Positions 57,656-64,000 of a stretch of 64,000 nt of DNA are shown piece after piece. A program made the translations under genes and the position numbers. Within the stretch, counting starts at the first letter, position 1, and the number at the start of each line of letters is the position of its first letter. A model generated the notes under the pieces. That model searched no databases. It saw only the letters and a list, made by a program, of their open reading frames with translations, and was not told the DNA's origin. This DNA is from Chlamydia sp. 04-14 (lineage in GTDB: Bacteria; Chlamydiota; Chlamydiia; Chlamydiales; Chlamydiaceae), in assembly GCF_036632095.1 (NCBI RefSeq), contig NZ_JAPYKW010000001.1:124001-188000 (forward strand). The letters run 5' to 3'.

Positions 57656-59757
57656 TCTTCCTCCTTCCTGTCTAGCCAAACCATATGAAGATTAACCATT
57701 TCGTCTTGAGCATCAGGTATCAAATCTGTCCTCTGTTTAGGGACAAAGACGTTTTTCACGTAATCTTTATAAAGTAAAGAATAGGTACGAGAGAATAGGA
57801 AAGCATAGGGAGACTCTTCATGAATAACTTCGTGGAAACGATGATATAAATCCATACGTTTACCCGTATCGTATTCATAACTAAGTTGATCTATAATTTT
57901 ATCAGCTTCGGGATTATGGAAACCAACAACATTGGCGGATCCTTTTTCCATTGCACCCTCGGAATGCCAAAGAGCCCGAGGATCCTCTGGAGGAGATCCT
58001 AGACACCAGCCAGTAAGCAAGGCGTCGAAATTCTTTTCTTCAAATGCTTGAGAAAGGTCGGCAGTATCTAATCCTAGTAAACTACACTCAATGCCTATCT
58101 CTTTACAGACAGTAGCTACATATTCTGCAATAGTGCGGCCTGTAATACTTTTAACGTAATAACATAAACGGAAACGAAAAGGAATAACAGCTCCATCTAT
58201 GACTTTTTCTCGAATGCCATCGCCATCGGAATCTATCCAACCTTCTTCTTCTAATATACGAGCAGCCTCTTCTGGAGAATAGTGCCATCCTTCTACTTTT
58301 TGATTATAGGAAGGAGAAAAAGGTGAGAAGGGTCCGCTAATTATATGAGCACGACCATCTAGGCATTCTTCTATAATCCTATCGCGATCTATGAGCATAT
58401 TCATAGCGCGCCGTACCTGACGATTCTCAAAAAACAAGGAGTAACAATTCCAACCAATATAGGCATAAGAACGATCTGGATAGATCATTTCACGAATAGC
58501 TTCGCCTTTAGAAGCTTGATTTTTATAAGCAGGAGTTCTCATGAAACTCGCTAGATTATCCACATGATTCGGAGGTAAATAGGCTAAATCTAGTTTTCCT
58601 GCTTTGAAATCTTGAAATAAGGAATCTGAGTTATCCTTGATATAAACATAGCGTTTCTCAACTAAAGCTTCCTTGAGGTTGTAATGATTTGGATTTCTCG
58701 TGAAAACGAGCTTTTCATCATCCATTCCAGAAAAGTAAAAGGCTCCGCAGCTAACAAGATAATTCATTGACCAGTGTGTTGAGAAGTTCTGTGCCCAAAC
58801 AGAATCTTTACGATAGATATCGGGATCGGAATCATCTTTAATGATTTTCTCTCCATTCGCAAAATACTGGTACACAAAGCAAGGTAAGGGTTGTAAACAT
58901 AGTGTGTTAAAGAAAGCAGAGTATAGAACTTTTTTCTCTTGTTTTCCTTCTTCGTCTACAAGATCATGCGCTTTCCAACGAACTGTAAATTTCAAATCAT
59001 CTTCTACAGTAAGGGAAACAATATCTTCAAAATACGAACGCAAGGCTACAGCACGCATTTCTGCAATGTAAGGATTCATTACCGCGTCGTAGTAAAATTT
59101 GAAATCATGTGCTGTCACAGGATGAGGCTGCATAAAATTATCAGCTAGCTGTACATGTTTAGGAAAACGTGTTGGATCTATAGGCACCCAAAATACATTA
59201 GGACGCAAATAAATATGAAATTCACGATCTCCGGAGCCATCCTCAACGCTATGCTCTTCTATTTTTAGAGCCAATCCCGGAGAAAATTTCTCGTATTTCC
59301 CCACATGTGCATTTGCCAATCCTGGGACACATAAATCATATAGCTTTATGATATAGTCGTAACCGTTAAAAGGGCTCAAATTATCGGGTTTACCAACATG
59401 AGCCGTGCGCAAAATACCCTTAGGATTAAAATCATCCCCTACAAGGTTCCCTAGAGTTTTTTCCATATAAGGATCTGGAGAAAGTAAATTTGGATAGCGA
59501 GGATCTCCAACTTCTATGAAGTTACAGCATGTGGTTACAGATAATGATGATGTGGGGGATAGTGCGCTAGAAGACCGTGTAGCATTATTTTGCTTTACGA
59601 TACTAAGTAATTCCTGGATGTCTTGTTGTACATCTCGAACATTCATTTTGATTAACTTGATATCTTTTTCAAGCAAATCAGATGACCAATATAACAAAAC
59701 CAAAGAGGCAACAACTACACACTTTAAAATTTTGTCTATTACACACCGTTTATTCAT
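57637..59757 (-). CDS. oppA: Oligopeptide-binding protein OppA, membrane-anchored form
   Basis: Start chosen: ATG at 59757 (MNKRCVIDK); AGAGGA lies upstream, and the longer frame is a TTG. The product of 706 residues is an SBP_bac_5 family solute-binding protein with YIIKLYDLCVPGLA in the first lobe and YRFHEVIHEESPYAFLF near the end. Instead of a lipobox it has an uncleaved-looking N-terminal helix (about residues 9-27) followed by a short coiled coil (KDIKLIKMNVRDVQQDI), so it is probably anchored in the inner membrane by that helix. Gene order is oppA-oppB-oppC. Confidence 0.94.
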   Translation of the reverse strand: MNKRCVIDKILKCVVVASLVLLYWSSDLLEKDIKLIKMNVRDVQQDIQELLSIVKQNNATRSSSALSPTSSLSVTTCCNFIEVGDPRYPNLLSPDPYMEKTLGNLVGDDFNPKGILRTAHVGKPDNLSPFNGYDYIIKLYDLCVPGLANAHVGKYEKFSPGLALKIEEHSVEDGSGDREFHIYLRPNVFWVPIDPTRFPKHVQLADNFMQPHPVTAHDFKFYYDAVMNPYIAEMRAVALRSYFEDIVSLTVEDDLKFTVRWKAHDLVDEEGKQEKKVLYSAFFNTLCLQPLPCFVYQYFANGEKIIKDDSDPDIYRKDSVWAQNFSTHWSMNYLVSCGAFYFSGMDDEKLVFTRNPNHYNLKEALVEKRYVYIKDNSDSLFQDFKAGKLDLAYLPPNHVDNLASFMRTPAYKNQASKGEAIREMIYPDRSYAYIGWNCYSLFFENRQVRRAMNMLIDRDRIIEECLDGRAHIISGPFSPFSPSYNQKVEGWHYSPEEAARILEEEGWIDSDGDGIREKVIDGAVIPFRFRLCYYVKSITGRTIAEYVATVCKEIGIECSLLGLDTADLSQAFEEKNFDALLTGWCLGSPPEDPRALWHSEGAMEKGSANVVGFHNPEADKIIDQLSYEYDTGKRMDLYHRFHEVIHEESPYAFLFSRTYSLLYKDYVKNVFVPKQRTDLIPDAQDEMVNLHMVWLDRKEEECSSIS

Positions 59758-60637
59758 ATAAAACAGATCCTCTGCCAAAGACTACTACACTCTGACAGTT
59801 CCTGAAAAACATGTCTTTCAGCCTTTAAGCTTTTCAAGACTCTATCACTAGATTATTATAGCAAAACTTGACAAAAGCAGCTAAAAAATTTGATCTAATA
59901 GAGTTCTATCAAACGATAAAAATTATTTACTTTTTAAAATAGCGCGAAAAAGCACTCTATATATACCTTTTAAAAAGATTATCCCCTTTGACACTTATCT
60001 CGTTGCCTTAGACACTAGTTTAATCGCGAAACTTAATAAAAAAATCTTTAATCTATACACTACAACTAGAAAGTCTCTGATAGCACTAGGTTCTTAAAAC
60101 AATCTAGAGAGTGAAATTATAATTTTACTATTCGTTGTCTCTTCCTACTTTTTTCCTAATACGCTTAAAACGCGACCTATTTTCGTCCTGTTTGAATTAA
60201 ATATTATGTATTTTATAACCGTAAATCAAATAAAGAGCCTAAAAACACTACTTTATCTGATCTTAAACAAAATGAAAAATCCTTTTGAAGACGTTTTAAA
60301 TAATCTTCTTTATTAATGCAATAATTTTAATCCAGGCGGAAACCCTCTTTGTAATATACCACGAGGCCTTATTCCTCTTTTAAAAATTTAAAAATAAAAA
60401 AAAGATTTTAAAAAATAGATACACTTGCTTTCACAAATACGTAGCCATGATTACAGCTACTAAAATAGGGTGAAACATCTTTGCAAGAGAGAAATCCGCA
60501 GAAAAAATCCTCTACAAATCTATACAGGACACTTTGATTATTTTTGGGGATGAATCGGCGCTCTATTATTTTCAACTTAAACTGAAAGCGAGCATTGAAG
60601 TTATTTTGCTAAGCTAATTAGCCGTTTTAAATAATGA
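59758..60637. other. Long gene-poor AT-rich region upstream of oppA
   Basis: About 880 bases with no supported gene. It should contain the oppA promoter near its left end. A 47-codon open frame on the plus strand at 60474-60617 (AREKSAEKILYKSIQDTL, then IIFGDESALYYFQLK) looks protein-like but lacks a start codon and follows a TGA; it may be a gene relic or chance. Confidence 0.4.
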
Positions 60638-60661
60638 GAAACAGGGGTTTGCCCCTGTTTC
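60638..60661 (-). terminator. Hairpin after the first short exported peptide gene
   Basis: A perfect 10-base stem (GAAACAGGGG / CCCCTGTTTC) with a 4-base loop lies 21 bases beyond the stop of the 53-residue gene on the minus strand. The DNA after it (TCATTATTTAAAA on the minus strand) is only moderately T-rich. It is probably the terminator of the short-peptide cluster. Confidence 0.7.
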
Positions 60662-60682
60662 CTCAACAGAAGAGAAAAACTC

Positions 60683-60844
60683 TTATTCGTGAGTTTCGGA
60701 AGTCTCGTTTCCGCCTTCGTTTCCGGATTCATTTCCAGAATCACTGTTATCGCTTACCTTCACATCATCACTATCATCAGCAAAAACAGCTGTTACACAA
60801 GCACATGAAGAAGCTAGAAGAAGCGCTAAGATTAATTTTTTCAT
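60683..60844 (-). CDS. Short exported acidic peptide A, 53 aa
   Basis: Start chosen: ATG at 60844, with AAGGAG 7 bases upstream; a longer frame exists but lacks such a site. The product begins MKKLILALLL, has Cys14 and a likely signal-peptidase site after VFA, leaving about 30 residues rich in Asp, Glu, Ser, Asn and Gly (SDSGNESGNEGGNETSETHE) with almost no hydrophobic residue. It is clearly related to the next peptide in its first 30 residues and shares an upstream DNA element with it. The family is not known to me. Confidence 0.8.
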   Translation of the reverse strand: MKKLILALLLASSCACVTAVFADDSDDVKVSDNSDSGNESGNEGGNETSETHE

Positions 60845-61165
60845 TTTTATTCTCCTTGTTGTATATGCCAGATGAAAATATCTCTTCGCCGCGTCTAGAA
60901 AAACTAAAAACAGGGGAAAAATCGATACTGGCATAAAGGTTTCCATAAACCTTATGAGAAAATAAGAATAATGCGCAATTAAAAAACTATGACGATCCAG
61001 ATGTTAACTATATGTTTCTCTCTGTTTCAGGAATAAATAAACCCCGCATTATCTTGTGAATTAAACTGTTAGATTTTTCATGTTTCCTGATTTTATTTAT
61101 TCAAAAAAAACACGCTTCAGAAGCCATTTTCAGACTCATTTCTAACATCAAAAAAGAAAACACTC
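60845..61165. other. Gap between short-peptide genes A and B
   Basis: About 320 bases. It holds the upstream element of peptide A (60895-60912) and is otherwise AT-rich. I see no coding frame. Confidence 0.4.
60895..60912 (-). promoter_or_regulatory. Duplicated upstream element of peptide A
   Basis: The 18-base block CTAGAAAAACTAAAAACA (plus-strand reading) lies 51 bases from the peptide A start. A block at 61416-61433 matches it in 16 of 18 positions and lies 50 bases from the peptide B start. The equal spacing suggests a promoter or binding site copied together with the gene. Confidence 0.6.
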
Positions 61166-61366
61166 TTACCCGCTATAAGGCATGGGTTTATGTCTGTAAT
61201 GTGGATATCCATCCAAGTATATGATCTCCTGATCAGGATTTTCATTTTGTTCGAATTCATTTTCAGGATTATTACCAACCACTTTCACATCACTATCATT
61301 AGCAAAAACAAACGTTGCATAACTACATGAGAAAGATAAAAGCAGCGCTAAAATTAATTTCTTCAT
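61166..61366 (-). CDS. Short exported peptide B, 66 aa
   Basis: Start chosen: ATG at 61366, with GAGGAG 5 bases upstream. The signal region MKKLILALLLSFSC...FVFA is nearly the same as in peptide A, and the next residues (NDSDVKV) also match (DDSDDVKV). After that the sequences diverge: B continues with NPENEFEQNENPDQ and ends in an aromatic and proline-rich tail (YLDGYPHYRHKPMPYSG). The mature product would be about 43 residues. No known family. Confidence 0.8.
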   Translation of the reverse strand: MKKLILALLLSFSCSYATFVFANDSDVKVVGNNPENEFEQNENPDQEIIYLDGYPHYRHKPMPYSG

Positions 61367-61415
61367 TTGACTCCTCTTACTGTGTATTCTAAATAAAAAC
61401 ACCTTGTCCCCATAC

Positions 61416-61433
61416 CTAGAACGACTAAAAACA
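61416..61433 (-). promoter_or_regulatory. Duplicated upstream element of peptide B
   Basis: Block CTAGAACGACTAAAAACA (plus-strand reading), 16 of 18 bases identical to the block at 60895-60912 and at the same distance (50 bases) from the start codon. Confidence 0.6.
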
Positions 61434-61455
61434 TGAGAACAGCAGTGAAAATTAT

Positions 61456-61626
61456 CTAATCTTCCCAGCACTCTCCTCCTGAACAAGAACCACCTTCACA
61501 TCCACCTTCTTCTTTATCCCCACCCTCTTCTGAACAAGAAATTCTATCGAAAGATGCCTCTAGGCTAAATACACGTTGTGTTGCACAAGAAGTTAATAAT
61601 AAAAATGCTATTATGAGTTTTTTCAT
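61456..61626 (-). CDS. Short exported cysteine/glycine-rich peptide C, 56 aa
   Basis: Start chosen: ATG at 61626, with ATGGAG upstream. It begins MKKLIIAFLLLTSC, with the same basic start and Cys14 as peptides A and B and here a good lipobox (LTSC), followed by RVFS in the position of VFA. The mature part is acidic, Gly-rich and has five cysteines (SCSEEGGDKEEGGC, GSCSGGEC), which could bind metal or form disulfides. It ends 90 bases before peptide B in the same direction. Confidence 0.75.
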   Translation of the reverse strand: MKKLIIAFLLLTSCATQRVFSLEASFDRISCSEEGGDKEEGGCEGGSCSGGECWED

Positions 61627-61703
61627 TTTACTCCATTCCATTTAAGTTAAGTGAATCGCATGCACACTATATTCTTAAGAAAAATTAAATATAGTGGATG
61701 CTT

Positions 61704-62045
61704 TTAAGAAACAAATATCGTTTTCTCTTCTTTTTGCTGTGGCAATAGGTAGATCCCATAGAGAAGAATCAAAATACCCAAAAGTAAAGAAAGTATCGCC
61801 ACAGGAATAGGCATCAACCCTAAAGAAATACACCCTTGAATAAACATCTCAGAAATTGCACATGATGTAAAAACAAGATACACGGCTCCAGATCCACATA
61901 AAGCTAAGACGAGGCCAAAAATAGCAACGGCACTAGCTATTTCGTAACGAGTCCGAACAGAAAAACGCGCTCGCCACGAAACGCTCATCCTATCGCAAAG
62001 ACTGCTTCGCATTATCGTATCATTACCGACATCAATACTTTTCAT
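61704..62045 (-). CDS. Small two-helix membrane protein, Inc-like, 113 aa (CT483-type position)
   Basis: Two long hydrophobic segments (about residues 37-60 and 72-101) separated by a short loop, with a 35-residue polar N-terminus and a short charged tail. This is the bilobed Inc-like pattern. The position matches CT483 of C. trachomatis as I recall. AT-rich DNA and a short inverted repeat (61665-61696) lie between it and the peptide C gene. Function unknown. Confidence 0.82.
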   Translation of the reverse strand: MKSIDVGNDTIMRSSLCDRMSVSWRARFSVRTRYEIASAVAIFGLVLALCGSGAVYLVFTSCAISEMFIQGCISLGLMPIPVAILSLLLGILILLYGIYLLPQQKEEKTIFVS

Positions 62046-62099
62046 AAATAAGATGCTCTATAAACTAGGAGAACTATTATAAAGAATAAGAAGAAAAAA

Positions 62100-63107
62100 C
62101 TAATAATTATTGTATTCTATTCCATAGAATTTAATTAGTTTTCTTGATTTTTTGTAATCTCTTTTTTTTAATTCTTCATATATACGTAGGCCTTTAGCAT
62201 TCATCCCTTGTTGAAAATAGAGAATCCCTAGCTTGGTCATCGTCTCGACATCAGCAGGTTTTAACTTGAGAATCATCTCATACTCTTGAATCTCTTCTAG
62301 AGGCATCTGTAAATCATGATAACTGTAGGCCAATTGCGCATGTACCCAAGCGTTACCCGGAGCATATTCATTTAAAATTTTGAATTCTTCTATTGCACGT
62401 TGTGCTGTTGTGAAAAATTTTTCTTGAACTTCTTCTCCATATCTCCCTGGAGGAACCCAGTAATTAGCATCAAATTCAGGATATTTCCTTGGATCAGCGT
62501 AGAGTCCAGAAAGAGCTACATAGGCATCTGCTAAGGATACATGAGCTCCAAGATCTACAGGAATAGATTGTACAACTTTAATGTAGGCATCTATAGACTT
62601 TTGCAGTAAGCATTCTCGAAATAAAAAATAATCTTTCCAGAAGCAAAAACAACTAAACTTCCTCATAAAGTCATGTTGAGGAAGAAAACTCAGTATACTA
62701 GATAAGAGCGTGTATTCTTGATTTTGTAAATCTATAGCAAGTTTTGTCGCAGAGGATGCTAGATGTGTTTGCTCTTCAACAATATTTTGTTTCCCATTAA
62801 ACAATGCTTGCGCATTTCTTAAATACCCTATTGCTAGATTTTCAAAAAAATCAGGCTTCCCTGACAAAATGTATAAACGCGCAACAAGACAGACAAACAG
62901 AGTTAAAAAGAAACAAGCAAGACAAAATGCTGGAACAATAGTTTTCCCAGAAAATAGGAAAAAATAAAGAAACACACCTAATTCCGCAGCCATTAATAAT
63001 AAACATCCGAATAACAATAAACTGTGCCGGATAAGATATTGACGTAATTTTTGGTGTGTTTTTTTACATAAAGCTTCTAGAGTTGGGAGAGCATTATTTA
63101 ACTTCAT
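62100..63107 (-). CDS. Membrane-anchored TPR-repeat protein, 335 aa (CT484-type position)
   Basis: Two hydrophobic segments (about residues 28-52 and 57-81) are followed by a soluble helical domain with tetratricopeptide-like repeats toward the end (NAWVHAQLAYSYHDLQMP, ETMTKLGILYFQQGMNAK). TPRs bind partner proteins, so this is probably a membrane-bound scaffold. It diverges from hemH across 96 bases. Position fits CT484. The partner is unknown. Confidence 0.87.
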   Translation of the reverse strand: MKLNNALPTLEALCKKTHQKLRQYLIRHSLLLFGCLLLMAAELGVFLYFFLFSGKTIVPAFCLACFFLTLFVCLVARLYILSGKPDFFENLAIGYLRNAQALFNGKQNIVEEQTHLASSATKLAIDLQNQEYTLLSSILSFLPQHDFMRKFSCFCFWKDYFLFRECLLQKSIDAYIKVVQSIPVDLGAHVSLADAYVALSGLYADPRKYPEFDANYWVPPGRYGEEVQEKFFTTAQRAIEEFKILNEYAPGNAWVHAQLAYSYHDLQMPLEEIQEYEMILKLKPADVETMTKLGILYFQQGMNAKGLRIYEELKKRDYKKSRKLIKFYGIEYNNY

Positions 63108-63203
63108 GTATCTTACAAACTCATCTTAATTTTATGGGAAATTATGCAACTAATTGTTTTAATGCAATAGCTCCAACATTATTAAATAATAAAGCTTGTT
63201 ACT

Positions 63204-64000
63204 ATGGTTTCTGCTTACCTACTAGCAAATTTTGGCGGTCCTCGTCATTCTAATGACATTGAAGTTTTCTTAACTTCATTACTTACAGATCGTGATGTTA
63301 CTGGAGGATTTCTTCCTTCTTTCATCCACAAACGCTTATTTTCATTTATAGCTAAAAAACGTACACCTAAGGTTCTTCCCCAATACAATTGTATCGGTGG
63401 ATTCTCTCCTATATATCGAGATACAGAATCGCTTGCAGAAACTCTATCTGTGCATTTAGATACCCCTGTAATTACCTTTCACCGCTATTTACCCGATACA
63501 CACGAGCACACAATTCAACAGTTAAAAGCTCTTGGAGATTGTCCGATTGTTGGCGTTCCCCTATTCCCACATTTTACTTATGCTGTTACAGGAAGTATTG
63601 TCAGATTTATTCACAATCAACTTCCATCACTAGATATCTCTTGGGTCCCCCATTTTGGAAGTCACCCGCAGTTTATTTCATGTATGATTGATCATATCCT
63701 GAAATTTTTACAATCCCACGATATCCCTATAAATGACTGCTGTCTATTATTTTCTGCTCACGGACTTCCTATGAGATATGTGAATAAAGGCGATCCATAC
63801 GACATACAATGTGAGAAATCCTTCAAGGCTATTTCTGCAAGATTAGAAAACATAGAAACTCATCTTTGTTATCAGTCTAAGTTTGGTCCTGGAAAATGGT
63901 TAACACCATCAACAAAAGATACGTGCGCAAGGTTAAATACAGATAAAAAATATGTGCTGATTGTCCCTTTTGGGTTCACTTCAGATCATATAGAAACTCT
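63204..64000 (+). CDS. hemH: Ferrochelatase, N-terminal part (cut by window edge)
   Basis: HemH inserts Fe2+ into protoporphyrin IX (or coproporphyrin III) at the end of heme synthesis. From the ATG at 63204 the frame stays open to the edge, giving about 265 residues: YLLANFGGPRHSNDIEVFL at the start, GGFSPIYRDTESLA, and the family motif LLFSAHGLPMRYV with the conserved His. The end lies beyond the window. Confidence 0.95.
   Translation, partial: MVSAYLLANFGGPRHSNDIEVFLTSLLTDRDVTGGFLPSFIHKRLFSFIAKKRTPKVLPQYNCIGGFSPIYRDTESLAETLSVHLDTPVITFHRYLPDTHEHTIQQLKALGDCPIVGVPLFPHFTYAVTGSIVRFIHNQLPSLDISWVPHFGSHPQFISCMIDHILKFLQSHDIPINDCCLLFSAHGLPMRYVNKGDPYDIQCEKSFKAISARLENIETHLCYQSKFGPGKWLTPSTKDTCARLNTDKKYVLIVPFGFTSDHIET

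Overview
The window is a stretch of chromosome from a Chlamydia species, most likely of the psittaci group (caviae, felis, abortus or psittaci). The evidence is a set of genes found together only in Chlamydiaceae: omcA and omcB, euo, a CrpA/15 kDa protein, Tarp, LpxG, a stand-alone SWIB protein, CtcB/CtcC, a long SecD-SecF fusion, and the psittaci-type 43 kDa protein. The gene order agrees with what I remember of the C. trachomatis CT436-CT485 interval. Species assignment is inference; no search could be run.

Layout. 1-3.2 kb: str-type translation operon on the minus strand (rpsL, rpsG, fusA, start of rpsJ). 3.4-10.3 kb: envelope and infectious-form genes: an exported protein of unknown role, a small two-helix membrane protein, the protease Tsp, CrpA, the cysteine-rich outer-membrane proteins OmcB and OmcA, and a tiny lipoprotein. 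10.3-22.3 kb: gltX, the developmental repressor gene euo, the 43 kDa hydrolase-like gene, recJ, the giant secDF and an Inc-like gene. 22.7-27.6 kb: a compact plus-strand operon uppS-cdsA-cmk-plsC-argS for lipid carriers, phospholipid and tRNA charging. 27.6-31.8 kb: murA with the fosfomycin-resistant Asp, then tarp, the secreted actin nucleator. 31.8-38.4 kb: yebC, an SprT-like protein, an acetyltransferase and frameshifted prfB, then SWIB, lpxG, ispD, truA and a HAD phosphatase. 38.5-45.3 kb: a lipoprotein, a tRNA, and the CtcB/CtcC sigma-54 two-component pair, split by an opposing gene for a 1012-residue Inc-like coiled-coil protein. 45.3-54.4 kb: housekeeping genes (long HPF, recO, yidD, pheT, ogt) mixed with conserved unknowns. 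54.4-59.8 kb: an oligopeptide transporter oppA-oppB-oppC with unusually enlarged subunits. 59.8-64 kb: a long gene-poor gap, a cluster of three very short exported peptides, an Inc-like protein, a TPR protein and the start of hemH.

Three themes connect the genes. One is the developmental cycle: Euo is known to repress late genes such as omcAB, CtcB/CtcC feeds sigma-54, and OmcA, OmcB and CrpA belong to the infectious form. Another is the host interface: Tarp and several two-helix, Inc-like proteins. The third is envelope synthesis with unusual enzymes: MurA with Asp, LpxG, UppS/CdsA/PlsC and SecDF.

The best candidates for something not yet described are the three-member family of short signal-peptide-bearing peptides at 60.7-61.6 kb, two of which carry a duplicated upstream element at the same distance from the start; the fully duplicated architecture of Euo; the lpxG start region, where the ribosome binding site sits in a perfect hairpin and points at an ATT codon; the enlarged Opp permeases; and a likely attenuating hairpin between omcA and omcB. 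No CRISPR array, prophage or insertion sequence was seen.
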